A stretch of DNA of 46,018 nucleotides from QHWT01 sp046726015 (GCA_046726015.1 JBKOZS010000021.1:1-46018), one strand, 5' to 3'. Counted from the stretch's first letter, positions 31,301-38,772 are shown. Made by a program: numbers and translations. The notes: generated by a model from the letters alone, not told the origin.

Positions 31301-32686
31301 GCGTCGCGTCGAGAAGCCGTCGGCGGCCATCGCGACGACCGCATCGAACGCCGTGCGTTCGAGTTGGCGATACGGCCAGGCACGCTTGACGACCGAGAAC
31401 AGCTGGTCCTCGTCAATCGCCTCCTCGCGGCACGACGCCTCCGCGACGATCTGCTGCGCGAGCACATCGAGCGGCGCGTCGTGCTGCACGATGGCGTCGA
31501 GCTCACCGCGCCGCACCGCGCGCAGCAGGGCCGCGCACTCGATCAAGTCGTCGCGTGATACCGGGAAGAGCCGTCCCTTGGGCATGCCGTCGATGGTGTG
31601 CCCCGATCGTCCGACCCGCTGCAACAGCGTGGCGATGCGGTGCGGCGATCCGATCTGGCAGACGAGATCCACGTGCCCGATATCGATGCCGAGCTCGAGT
31701 GACGCGGTCGCCACGAGCGCGCGTAGCCGGCCCGTCTTCAGCCGCGTTTCCGCATCGAGCCGCGTCTCCTTCGACAGGCTTCCGTGATGCGCCGTAACCG
31801 CATCCTCGCCAAGGCGCTCGCTCAGATGACGGGCGAGCCGCTCGGCCATGTTGCGCGTGTTGACGAACACGAGGGTGGTCTTGTGCGCCGCAATCAATTG
31901 CTGCAGGCGATCGTGGTACTCCTGCCAGACCTCGTGCGACATCACCGCGTCGAGCGTCGAGCGCGGGATCTCCACGCCAAGATCCATCGCGCGTCGGTGG
32001 CCTTCATCGACGATCGTGCACTCGCCACCACCGACCCCTACCAGGTAGCGCGCAACGTCTTCGATCGGCTTCTGCGTCGCAGACAGGCCCAGCCGCACCA
32101 TCGGTCCCGCGGCGTTGTGCCGCAGGCGCTCGAGCGACAGCGCGAGATGCGCGCCGCGCCGCGTGCCAATCACCGCGTGAATCTCGTCGACGATGACGGT
32201 GCGGACGGTGCGCAGCATGGCGCGGCTGCGCTCTGAGGTCAGCAACAAGTACAGCGATTCCGGGGTTGTCACCAGAATGTGCGGCGGCGTGCGCAGCATG
32301 GCCGCGCGCTCCGACGCCGTCGTGTCCCCGGTGCGCACGGCGGCCGTCAGTCGCGGCGCATCGAGTCCCGCCTCCTCGGCGAGCTGACGGATGCCCCGTC
32401 GCGGTTCGGCGAGGTTCTTGTGAATGTCGGCGCTGAGCGCTTTCAGCGGCGACACGTAGAGCACGCGGACTTCGTCCGGCACCGGACCGCGCAGGCCTTC
32501 CTGGAACAGGTCATCAATCGCGGTAAGAAACGCCGCGAGCGTCTTGCCCGACCCGGTTGGCGCGGCAATCAGCGTGTGCCGGCCGTCACCAATCGACGCC
32601 CAGCCGCGGGACTGCGCTGAGGTCGGCACACCAAGCGTCCTCGCGAACCAGTGTTGAACGATGGGATGAAAGCGATCGAGAGACAT
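28289..32686 (-). CDS. lhr: Large helicase-related protein Lhr
   Basis: The 1465-residue product is a superfamily 2 ATP-dependent helicase of the long Lhr type (E. coli protein 1538 residues). Seen are Walker A in AAPTGSGKT (41-49), DEIH (167-170), SAT (202-204), a second RecA domain with QRVGRSGH, and the long C-terminal winged-helix and Lhr-specific domains. Lhr enzymes unwind RNA:DNA hybrids and act in DNA repair. A striking oddity is a 21-residue proline/glycine/arginine-rich insertion at about residues 1027-1047, encoded by a nine-unit heptad array (29545-29607) between GYFTP and ALEWCDRALLSRIHRYTL. The C-terminal six residues also come from a heptad array. The start at 32686 has no clear ribosome site. 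Confidence 0.93.
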   Translation of the reverse strand: MSLDRFHPIVQHWFARTLGVPTSAQSRGWASIGDGRHTLIAAPTGSGKTLAAFLTAIDDLFQEGLRGPVPDEVRVLYVSPLKALSADIHKNLAEPRRGIRQLAEEAGLDAPRLTAAVRTGDTTASERAAMLRTPPHILVTTPESLYLLLTSERSRAMLRTVRTVIVDEIHAVIGTRRGAHLALSLERLRHNAAGPMVRLGLSATQKPIEDVARYLVGVGGGECTIVDEGHRRAMDLGVEIPRSTLDAVMSHEVWQEYHDRLQQLIAAHKTTLVFVNTRNMAERLARHLSERLGEDAVTAHHGSLSKETRLDAETRLKTGRLRALVATASLELGIDIGHVDLVCQIGSPHRIATLLQRVGRSGHTIDGMPKGRLFPVSRDDLIECAALLRAVRRGELDAIVQHDAPLDVLAQQIVAEASCREEAIDEDQLFSVVKRAWPYRQLERTAFDAVVAMAADGFSTRRGRRAALLHRDEVNARVRGRRGSRLLALTSGGAIPEIADYRVMLDPEETFIGTLNEDFAIESNAGDIIQLGNASWRILQVAAGTVRVADAKGAPPTIPFWLGEAPARSDELSRAVSDLRQDIDTRLVAPGTDLSDWIAAETGVSAEASRQIADYFADGHRALGVAPTQQTLVLERFFDESGGMQLVLHAPFGSRINKAWGLALRKRFCRQFNFELQAAATEDALLLSLGPQHSFPLADVFRYLHPESTRDVLVQAFLDAPVFQTRWRWNTTIALAVPRTRGARKLAPQVQRMLADDLMAAVFPDAAACLENIPGDRQIPDHPLVNQTVRDCLEEAMDFAGLQAVLARIHRGELRLVARDTPEPSVFAHEILNARPYAFLDDAPLEERRAHAVQSRRASDPGSADDLGALDPAAIERVRDEARPDPRNADELHDALLTSGFLNEAEAALIESAMFDVLVAEKRACRVDCGAGPQTRFWLGAERIPEIRAIHADARFEPALEAPPSRAHRTWTRTDAIVELLRSRMTITGPTTAQALGASLGIDLSEADEALLALESDGVVLRGYFTPRTTDPGPRTPDLGPRPSALGTRSALEWCDRALLSRIHRYTLHRLRAEIEPVTPAQFMRFLFDWQHVAPAARLTGIDGLREIIAILDGFEVPAGAWERSVLPARMENYEPSLLDMLCLSGEVGWARLSAADAVGRVVKPGASMSPPSLVPATAIALFLREHGHAWASLRSDEAIDESIVSENAHAVLHVLRTRGASFFNDIASATKLDTDAVRQAVGALVACGLAASDGFSGLRALVWAAQGRLASRDRRANFAGRWTALDSPKPASSETWAAANEAGLPPPIELQAWTLLRRYGIVFRRLLTREPNAAPWRELTRIYRRLEARGEIRGGRFVSGMSGEQFALPGAVERLREIRRTQSDGALVTISTADPLNLAGIVTSGERIRAAGGNRLVYRDGVPIAVKEGDYVRELAPIPAEIAADVSRALSRRRTMARGLGLRA
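29545..29607. repeat. In-frame heptad array inside lhr
   Basis: Nine 7-base units in exact phase: TGCCGAG, GGCCGAG three times, then GTCCGGC, GTTCGAG, GTCCGGG, GTCCGTC and GTTCTCG. The total of 63 bases equals 21 codons, so the helicase frame is kept. The encoded residues (TDPGPRTPDLGPRPSALGT and flanks) have no counterpart in the family as I know it. Confidence 0.75.
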
Positions 32687-32744
32687 GTAGCGGGCCCCAC
32701 GCTGACGAGCGGAAACTCTTACGATACTCCAGAACCGCGGACGC

Positions 32745-33350
32745 GTGGTGAACGCGTATCTCCTGACCGAGTTGCCATATCCGGCGGCCGATCGCCTGTA
32801 TTCGGTTCGCTACAACGTACCAGGCGGCGACCAACCGCGGGAGATGGAACGCCTCGACTGGGCTTCGCTGGGCGGCATCATCGAGCAGCCGATCGCGTGG
32901 GATCTCGACATGTTCTACCTGCTCCGAGGCGAAAACGCCGAACAGGTTCCCGGCGCGTGGGTGACCCCCGGGTTCGTGCAGGGACTCGGCATGAGGCCAT
33001 CGCTCGGACGCGGCTTCGATTCGGAGGCATTTGTCCCGGGCAGCCCGAACGTCGTGCTTATCAGCCATCGACTCTGGAAGGAACGATTCGCTGGCGATGC
33101 CGGTATGATCGGCCGGCAGTTCACTGCCTATGTCAGCGATCGTCCCGATGAAGCCGAGCGGTTCACGATCATTGGCGTGCTGCCCGAGCGCTTCTGGCAC
33201 ATCAGCCAGCCGTTTGGCGTGCGCGCCGGCGATCCGCTGTCGATCGCTGCAACCGCGGTGGCACTCGGGGCGGCCGGTATGTTTGCGATCTGGTGGCCGT
33301 CGCGCCGGGCGGCGACAACGGATCCTGCCATCGCCCTTCGATCGGAGTGA
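32745..33350 (+). pseudogene. Collapsed remnant of an ADOP/MacB-type ABC permease
   Basis: The 201-codon frame reads as two pieces of an ADOP/MacB-type permease joined together. The first piece (VVNAYLLTELPYPAADRLYSV, split, through WVTPGFVQGLGM, SHRLWKERFAG and IGVLPERFW) is the start of the periplasmic domain right after the first membrane helix. It then jumps directly to the end of the protein, GVRAGDPLSIAATAVALGAAG and WWPSRRAATTDPAIALRSE. The first helix and about 600 codons of the middle are missing, and the apparent start is a GTG without ribosome site. The frame is still open, so the loss is by clean in-frame deletion or is recent. An intact permease of the same family lies 600 bases downstream. 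Confidence 0.75.
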
Positions 33351-33359
33351 CGGGCTCAC

Positions 33360-33391
33360 AGGAGGTCAGGAGATCAGAAGAACAGGAGATC
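33360..33391. repeat. 8-bp periodic array, left flank of the permease cassette
   Basis: AGGAGGTC, AGGAGATC, AGAAGAAC, AGGAGATC: four phased 8-base units. The same octamer AGGAGATC recurs in reverse orientation at 37461-37492, so the two arrays flank the PadR-ADOP-methyltransferase segment as inverted repeats. Confidence 0.65.
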
Positions 33392-33406
33392 GTTCTTTAA
33401 ACGACC

Positions 33407-33428
33407 GTTAGAGGCTGTATCAAAACCT
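33407..33428. other. Left terminal-repeat-like end of the permease cassette
   Basis: TTAGAGGCTGTATCAAAACC (33409-33427) matches, in inverted orientation, 37438-37466 (reverse complement: AAGAGGCT, then six extra bases, then GTGTAACAAAACCC). GAGGCT-(n)-GTA-x-CAAAACC has the look of an insertion-sequence end. The rest of 33429-33585 shows no gene that I can support; it is less GC-rich than its surroundings. Confidence 0.4.
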
Positions 33429-33585
33429 GATCGGCGTACGCGTTGACCAGCACCGCTTTGCAACGCACTCCGTCGTCGCTTCGGCGTTTATCGCGACTAT
33501 TATTGGCGCCGATATAGCCGAGATCGCAGTGCTGCGGCGCAAACCCTGACTCTCGCCTCTTGATGCTTCTGACGGGTCATGTGAT

Positions 33586-33611
33586 ATAGAAGTCCTATAA
33601 AGGAGTTCTAT
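33586..33611 (+). promoter_or_regulatory. Probable PadR operator over promoter and ribosome site
   Basis: ATAGAAGTCC (33586-33595) and GGAGTTCTAT (33602-33611) are inverted repeats with nine of ten positions matching, around the spacer TATAAA. The spacer can be a -10 box and the right arm contains the AAAGGAG ribosome site, nine bases before the PadR start. Autorepression by the encoded PadR would block both transcription and translation. Confidence 0.6.
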
Positions 33612-33614
33612 TCC

Positions 33615-33950
33615 ATGGCCGACCCCGTCGCTTCGCTCGTCAAGGGCACCTTGGACCTGCTGGTCCTCCGGACGCTCGAACTGCAGCCGCTCCATGGCGC
33701 CGCTATCGCCGAGCGCATATTCCAGACAACGCGAGGGACGTTCCGGATCAAGGCAGGATCGCTGTTTCCTGCCCTGCACCGCCTCGAGCAGGACGGATGG
33801 ATCGAGGGGCAGTGGGAAACGCTTCCGAAGGGTCCCCGCATCAAGTCCTACCGTCTGACTCGCGAGGGGCGCCGGCATCTGTCGGCTGAAAAGGCGACGT
33901 GGCAGCGCGTCGTCACCGCTATGAGCCTGGTGCTGGACTCGTCGTCGTAG
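33615..33950 (+). CDS. PadR-family transcriptional regulator
   Basis: The 111-residue product is a compact PadR winged-helix protein of the acidobacterial subtype: LVKGTLDLLVLRTLELQPLHG at the start, the helix-turn-helix through IAERIF, then the wing IKAGSLFPALHRLEQDGWIEG and SYRLTREGRRHL. The single C-terminal helix is for dimerisation. PadR proteins usually repress the transporter gene next to them. It is followed after two bases by the ADOP gene, and its own promoter holds a palindrome that overlaps the ribosome site. The strong AAAGGAG before the ATG at 33615 fixes the start. Confidence 0.93.
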   Translation: MADPVASLVKGTLDLLVLRTLELQPLHGAAIAERIFQTTRGTFRIKAGSLFPALHRLEQDGWIEGQWETLPKGPRIKSYRLTREGRRHLSAEKATWQRVVTAMSLVLDSSS

Positions 33951-33952
33951 TC

Positions 33953-36580
33953 ATGTCGATCCTCCGCACTGTTCTCGCGAGGGTTCGGGCGCTGCGGCGA
34001 TCCGCACGCGCCGATCGCGATCTGGACGACGAGCTTCGCGGCTATGTGGACGCGCGGGCCGCTGCATACGAGCGGCGAGGCCTCGCGCCCGCGGAGGCGA
34101 GGCGCGCGGCCCTCATCGAGGTCGAAGGCGTCGAGCAGGTCAAGGAGCGCGTGCGGGACGTGCGCATCGGCTCCGCGCTCGAGGCGACCGCACGGGACGC
34201 CCGATACGGCGCGCGAGTTCTCTGGCGATCGCCCGGCTATGCCCTGGTCGTCATCATGACGATCGCGCTCGGCATCGGTGTGAACGCCGCGATTTTCACC
34301 GTGCTGCACGCCGTGCTGTGGCGATCGCTCCCGTATCCGGACGCTGCGCGCATCGTCGTCATCGAAGCTGACACGCGGGCGCTGCCAAGCGCCGACTCTT
34401 CATCTGGTGCAATGTTCGACGTGCGAGCGCGGAGCCGGCTGATCACCAGCATCGCCCAGGCCGAGGGACGTGACGCGAGCCTCATGATCGACGGCGTGAT
34501 GGAGCGCGTCGCTGCGGCCAGGGTGACGGACGATCTGCTGCCCCTCTTGGGCGCAACCCCGTTGACGCTCGGGCGCACGCTCGTCACCTTAGAAGACGCG
34601 GACGACATTGTCGTCAAAGGCATCGTCATCAGTCACGAGCTGTGGCAGCGTCGTTTCCAGGGCGATCCTCGAGTGATCGGCCGGCGGCTGACAGTCAACA
34701 ACATGGACGTGCAGGTCGTCGGGGTCACGCAGCCCACCTTTCGCCCCTTGCTTCCCGCCGCGAACTACCTTGAGGAGCGTGTCGATGTGTGGCTGCCAAG
34801 GGACTTTGTCCCCATCCTGCTCTATCGGGGCCTGCCGCTGGTCGGACGTGTCGCGCCTGGGGCAACAGTCGCCCAGGCCCAGGCGGAGCTCAAAGGGTTG
34901 GCGGCCAGTTTCGTAGCGACCCATCCGTCGGCGTACCCAAACGGGCTGCGCCTCACAGTGCGGCCGCTCGGCGAGGCCGTCACCCGCGATGTGAAGCCGG
35001 CACTCATGGCGCTCGGCGCAGCGGTCGGGTTCGTGCTCCTGATCGCTTGCGTTAACGTCGCCAACTTGCTCCTGGCGCGGGCCAAGACACGTGAGCGTGA
35101 GCTTGCGGTCCGACGCGCGCTCGGCGCCACGCGACTCCGTCTGTTGCGGCAGCTCTTTGCCGAAAATCTGCTCCTCGCGATCCTCGGGGGCGCGTGCGGC
35201 CTGCTGCTGGCGCGACTGGGCGTCGGCGTGCTGGACTGGCTTCGGCCAGTGCATCTCCCGCGTCAATCCGAGATCGCAGTCGACGGAGTCGTAGTGTTGT
35301 GGACCGCGGGATTGACCGTTATATCGAGCGTCGTCTTCGGCCTAGTGCCCGCGCTCACCTTCACGCGGGACCCGCACGGTCAGCCGCTCCTCTCGAGCCG
35401 CGCGGGATCGCTCCTGCTGCGTAGCCGCCGCCTGCATCGCGGCCTCGTCGTGTCCGAGGTTGCGCTGTCCATCGTTCCGCTCATCGCCGCAGGCCTGATG
35501 CTGCGTACCTTTGCCAATCTTCTCGGGGCACCGATCGGCTTCAATCCCGCCCACGTCGTCACCGCCAGGATCCCGCTCAATCTCCGGGCGTTCTCCACGG
35601 TCGAGCGCCGGTCGGCGTTCTATCAAGATGCAATTGCGCGCCTGCGCGAGCTGCCCGGTGTCGACGCGGCCAGCGTCGGCGGGCCACTCCCCTTAGCACC
35701 GGCCCAGACCACCCGGCGCTTCTGGCGAAGCGAGGATCGAGAGCCGATGCCTTTAATCGGCATGCAGCAGAGCATCATGCCCGGTTACTTCGGTGTAATG
35801 GGGATTCCGCTGCGCGCGGGCCGCGACATCTCAGACGACGACATCAAGCACCGCCGGCGCGTCGTTGTGGTCGACGAACGGCTGGCGGCGCTGTTGTGGA
35901 ATGGAGCGGCTATCGGCCAAAAGCTCGGCGTCGGTGAGGCGAAGGAGCCGCTGGAGGTTATCGGAGTCGCTGGCCAGATTCGGGCGCGCGAGATACGCGA
36001 TTCCGGCACACCGATGATCTACGTGCCCTCTCACGTTTACGAGATCGAGCAAACGCTCGTCATCAAGACGCGGGCGCCGCTCTCGACGATCGGGCCGGCG
36101 ATCAAACAGGCGGTCGAGGCGCTCGGCCCAGGCAGACCTGTGTTCGACATCCGGCTGATGGACGACATCGTCGAGGCGTCCATCGACAACACGCGGTTCA
36201 CGATGCTGGTGCTGTCAGCGTTCGCGCTTGCCTCGTTGATGCTCGCGGGCGTCGGGCTGTACGGCACGCTCGCCTATCTCACGTCCCAACGCACGCAGGA
36301 ATTCGGCGTGCGGCTCGCGTTGGGCGCATCGGCCGCCAGCATTCTCCGGCTCGTGATTCGCGAGGGGTGTCTACTCACCGGGCTGGGCGTAGCGGTCGGG
36401 CTCGCCGGCGCTATGGCGGTTACGCGCACGCTGCGGGGGCTGCTGTACGGCGTCACGCCGCTCGATGGCGCCATCATCGCGAGCGTCGTCGCGCTCGTTG
36501 GCGTCGTGGCGCTGGTCGCCGTCAGCCGGCCTGCTTGGCGCGCGGCCCGAGTCGATCCGGCGACGGCGTTGCGCGACTAG
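33953..36580 (+). CDS. ADOP-family ABC transporter permease
   Basis: The 875-residue product is a duplicated FtsX/MacB-type permease of the acidobacterial ADOP family. The N-terminal cytoplasmic ADOP extension (DRDLDDELRGYVDARAA and AEARRAALIEVEGVEQVKE) precedes the first helix (YALVVIMTIALGIGVNAAIF). Then come a MacB-like periplasmic domain, three helices (KPALMALGAAVGFVLLIACVN onwards) with the ARAKTRERELAVRRALGA loop, a second helix/periplasmic repeat, and the C-terminal triplet ending VDPATALRD. ADOP genes usually lack an adjacent ATPase, as here. Their substrates are unknown. It overlaps nothing and follows PadR by two bases; an ATG at 33953 without strong ribosome site suggests coupling. 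Confidence 0.94.
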   Translation: MSILRTVLARVRALRRSARADRDLDDELRGYVDARAAAYERRGLAPAEARRAALIEVEGVEQVKERVRDVRIGSALEATARDARYGARVLWRSPGYALVVIMTIALGIGVNAAIFTVLHAVLWRSLPYPDAARIVVIEADTRALPSADSSSGAMFDVRARSRLITSIAQAEGRDASLMIDGVMERVAAARVTDDLLPLLGATPLTLGRTLVTLEDADDIVVKGIVISHELWQRRFQGDPRVIGRRLTVNNMDVQVVGVTQPTFRPLLPAANYLEERVDVWLPRDFVPILLYRGLPLVGRVAPGATVAQAQAELKGLAASFVATHPSAYPNGLRLTVRPLGEAVTRDVKPALMALGAAVGFVLLIACVNVANLLLARAKTRERELAVRRALGATRLRLLRQLFAENLLLAILGGACGLLLARLGVGVLDWLRPVHLPRQSEIAVDGVVVLWTAGLTVISSVVFGLVPALTFTRDPHGQPLLSSRAGSLLLRSRRLHRGLVVSEVALSIVPLIAAGLMLRTFANLLGAPIGFNPAHVVTARIPLNLRAFSTVERRSAFYQDAIARLRELPGVDAASVGGPLPLAPAQTTRRFWRSEDREPMPLIGMQQSIMPGYFGVMGIPLRAGRDISDDDIKHRRRVVVVDERLAALLWNGAAIGQKLGVGEAKEPLEVIGVAGQIRAREIRDSGTPMIYVPSHVYEIEQTLVIKTRAPLSTIGPAIKQAVEALGPGRPVFDIRLMDDIVEASIDNTRFTMLVLSAFALASLMLAGVGLYGTLAYLTSQRTQEFGVRLALGASAASILRLVIREGCLLTGLGVAVGLAGAMAVTRTLRGLLYGVTPLDGAIIASVVALVGVVALVAVSRPAWRAARVDPATALRD

Positions 36581-36658
36581 AACGATCATCAGGCGAGCGG
36601 GGGTGATAACACTCGGGGCTAAGGCGAGAACCACCGGATTATTACTGTGTAGCCTTAT

Positions 36659-36680
36659 GGCGACCGATCGAGCGGTCGCC
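36659..36680. terminator. Hairpin between convergent ADOP and methyltransferase
   Basis: GGCGACCG (36659-36666) and CGGTCGCC (36673-36680) form a perfect eight-base stem with a six-base loop. It lies between the ADOP stop and the end of the convergent methyltransferase, in a 153-base stretch that otherwise shows no gene. It is followed by ATCGGTAAA, not a T run. Confidence 0.45.
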
Positions 36681-36733
36681 GATCGGTAAATACTGCGGCC
36701 TTGCTCGTGACGTACTCGGGCTAACCCTTTGCC

Positions 36734-37310
36734 TCACCGCGACTTTCGGGCGAGATAGTACGTGCTCACGCCGGGATCATCGTGAATGTCAACGAGCTCG
36801 AAGCCGTACTCCGCAATCATCGTTCGATAGCTGGACACAGCATAATAGTGAAACGTGACGCCGCTCATCGTGCCGGTAATACCGCCGTCGTCGGCGCCAA
36901 CAATGTCGGCCGCTGTGAAGAGAAACGGCGCGCCAAGTTTCAGCACACGCGACACGCTCGCGAACACGGCGGCCTGCTTTCGGCGCGGGAGATGAAACAT
37001 CATCCCCCACGAAATTGCCGCGTCGAAGCCGCCGTTTGTGAACGGACACCGGCGAGCGTCACCGCGCACGACAGGCGTGCCGGGCAGATTGACTCGGAAG
37101 TGCGCGAGCATTTCGGTCGAGCTGTCGAGACCAACAACCCGATGGTCGGCCTTCACGAGCGCTTCGGTAATCGGAACGCCGTTGCCGCAGCCAAGGTCCA
37201 GAATGCGAGAGCCAGCGCGGAGTGGCAGCGACCGCGAGCGCTTCGTCGACCCCGACAGTCCAGCCGCGATCAGTCGAGTACCAATCGGCAATCAGATCAT
37301 AGTGGCGCAT
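36734..37310 (-). pseudogene. Class I SAM-dependent methyltransferase, frameshifted
   Basis: The first part (MRHYDLIADWYSTDRGWTVG from the ATG at 37310) lies in one frame; the SAM-binding core (LPLRAGSRILDLGCGNG, later VVGLDSS and ISWGMMFHLP) lies in another. The two join if one base is removed at about 37226-37245. The joined product of about 190 residues is a normal class I methyltransferase with motif I DLGCGNG and an acidic motif II, so this looks like a recent single-base frameshift, or an assembly error. Without the fix, an internal start at 37291 would give a protein lacking the family N-terminus. It sits inside the cassette behind ADOP, convergent with it. Confidence 0.7.
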
Positions 37311-37435
37311 GGGTTCGACACGTGAACGCACCTCGGGCATATGCTACGCGGCTGTCAACTCGGCTGCGTCGAGCATCCCGGCCAGTTCACTCAGGGACCA
37401 GACGTGCGATGCGACGTCTCTGGACCGTCATCATG

Positions 37436-37466
37436 TGGGTTTTGTTACACGCTCCTAGCCTCTTAG
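37436..37466. other. Right terminal-repeat-like end of the permease cassette
   Basis: GGGTTTTGTTACAC, GCTCCT and AGCCTCTTAG (37438-37466) are the inverted counterpart of 33409-33427. The gap 37311-37435 upstream shows no gene that I can support. Confidence 0.4.
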
Positions 37467-37507
37467 TCTCCTGATCTCCTGATCTCCTGTGCACCCTCGT
37501 GCACAGG
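37461..37507. repeat. 8-bp periodic array and hairpin, right flank of the cassette
   Basis: TCTTAGTC, TCCTGATC, TCCTGATC, TCCTGTGC (37461-37492) are phased 8-base units, reverse complement of the AGGAGATC units at 33360-33391. CCTGTGCAC (37486-37494) then pairs perfectly with GTGCACAGG (37499-37507). The stretch encodes the C-terminus (HEGAQEIRRSGD) and TAA of the overlapping membrane protein gene. Confidence 0.65.
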
Positions 37508-38128
37508 AACGAGCGTTCCGCTGACGAACTGCCATCCCGGCAGCAGCGCGACGGCGACCAGATACAGCACGATGGTGAAAAACGCGAGGTAACCGGCCAT
37601 CCCCGGCAGGGGCTCCTGCGTAATCGTGCCGAGCGTTGCCGCATCGAACAACACGACGAGCACGCGCTTGGTCCGGCCTCCCTCGGGATCGGACAGCCCC
37701 GCGAGAATCACGAACTTCAGCACGAATGCGGATCCGCAGATCACCATCAGGCTGCGCAGCAGCCGCACGCGATCGGGGGATGCAACCAGCGTGTTGAGCA
37801 GCAGGACAAAGAGGAACGCGTTGACCGCGAGGAACGGCAGGCCGGACCGTGGCATCAGCAGGTTGAACAACTGCGACGTGCCCGCGAACAGGGCCAGGAG
37901 CACGACCACTCCGTTCAGGTTTGCCAGCACAGCGCGCGAATTGTTGACGAGCCGTTCGGGTGCAAGCGTCCCGCTCCGCACCAGTGCGGCTATCAGCATG
38001 ACCGCGAGGACGAGCGTGAAGAGCGGCGGCGGAATGAGCGGCGCCGGCCGGCCCGGCTCGAGACCGCCGAACAGCGCGACCGTGAGAAAGGCGAGCGGCA
38101 GAAACAGCGCTTCGCGCGCGGCGCTCAT
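37463..38128 (-). CDS. Integral membrane protein of unknown function
   Basis: The 221-residue product has about six membrane segments (ALFLPLAFLTVALFGG; PPLFTLVLAVMLIAALV; LNGVVVLLALFAGTSQLF; LPFLAVNAFLFVLLLNTLV; LMVICGSAFVLKFVILAGL; YLAFFTIVLYLVAVALL). I recognise no family. The last ten residues are encoded by the octamer array and probably replace or extend the native end. Its ATG overlaps the TGA of the TM/TPR-like gene (ATGA), so the three genes protease, TM/TPR protein and this one form one coupled operon. Confidence 0.75.
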   Translation of the reverse strand: MSAAREALFLPLAFLTVALFGGLEPGRPAPLIPPPLFTLVLAVMLIAALVRSGTLAPERLVNNSRAVLANLNGVVVLLALFAGTSQLFNLLMPRSGLPFLAVNAFLFVLLLNTLVASPDRVRLLRSLMVICGSAFVLKFVILAGLSDPEGGRTKRVLVVLFDAATLGTITQEPLPGMAGYLAFFTIVLYLVAVALLPGWQFVSGTLVPVHEGAQEIRRSGD

Positions 38129-38772
38129 TTGCGCGTCCTGAACAGCCGCATGGGATTGAGATCCGAGACGTCGCGCTCGAGCCCGCGCTGAAGCTCCGCT
38201 TTCAGTTCGTCGGCGGAATGCATCTGCAGGTCGGGGTCGTCCACGACGAGCCTGCCGCCAGGCGCAAGCGCAATGGCCTTGTTCACCGACTCCATTCCCT
38301 TGGCAAACAGCGCGTCGTCGCTATACACGCGTCCCCAGCCTTCGCGATAGTAGCTGTAGGCGATGTAGAACTGCGTCTGCGCGTCACGCTCGGCCGGATC
38401 CGCGCGCGCGAATGCCGCACGCGCCTCGACGAAGTGATCTCGCCTGAAGAACTGCAAGGCATCCGCGTACGACTGGGGATCGACACGGTACGCGCCTACG
38501 GTAGAACTGAGCCCGCCAGTCACCTGCGCGATCGTCTGCGGCTGGTTTGCATACGCCCACACGATGATCGCCGCATAGACGAGCGCCGCAATCAGGCCGA
38601 TCGAACGAATGATCCGCTCGCGCACGTGGCCCGGAATGCTGGATCCGTCACTGCGGACTTGGGACGCAGGGCTCGGGACTTCCGCCTTCGCGCTTCGCGC
38701 TACGGCGGACAAGCGCGACTCGGGACTTTGGACTCGGGACTCACGACTCGGGACTGGGGACTCCTCACTCAT
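38125..38772 (-). CDS. Membrane-anchored TPR-like protein of unknown function
   Basis: One membrane helix (IGLIAALVYAAIIVWAYA) is followed by a periplasmic helical region with TPR-like pattern (DALQFFRRDHFVEARAAFAR, then FYIAYSYYREGWG and SVNKAIALAPGG). I do not recognise the family beyond that. The first about 45 residues (PVPSRESRVQSPE and similar) are translated from a heptad repeat array, so two starts are possible: the ATG at 38772, which overlaps the stop of the protease gene as ATGA, or a GTG at 38625 just before the membrane helix, which would leave the array untranslated. It overlaps the downstream membrane protein gene by ATGA. The operon layout suggests an envelope function together with the protease. 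Confidence 0.7.
   Translation of the reverse strand: MSEESPVPSRESRVQSPESRLSAVARSAKAEVPSPASQVRSDGSSIPGHVRERIIRSIGLIAALVYAAIIVWAYANQPQTIAQVTGGLSSTVGAYRVDPQSYADALQFFRRDHFVEARAAFARADPAERDAQTQFYIAYSYYREGWGRVYSDDALFAKGMESVNKAIALAPGGRLVVDDPDLQMHSADELKAELQRGLERDVSDLNPMRLFRTRK
38654..38772. repeat. Seventeen-unit heptad array with embedded palindrome
   Basis: From 38654 to 38772 the sequence can be cut into seventeen 7-base units without a break in phase, for example GGGACTT, CCGCCTT, CGCGCTT, CGCGCTA, then GACTCGG three times, GACTTTG, GACTCAC, GACTGGG and GACTCCT. The palindrome 38682-38711 (CCGCCTTCGCG...GCTACGGCGGAC) is part of the phase and matches 15059-15086. The last unit CACTCAT holds the overlapping TGA/ATG of the flanking genes. 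Confidence 0.75.

Noticed and set aside
33420..33878. Minus-strand open frame of 152 codons near the left cassette end, perhaps a transposase remnant
   Set aside because: Most of it is antisense to PadR, and the rest shows no transposase motif.
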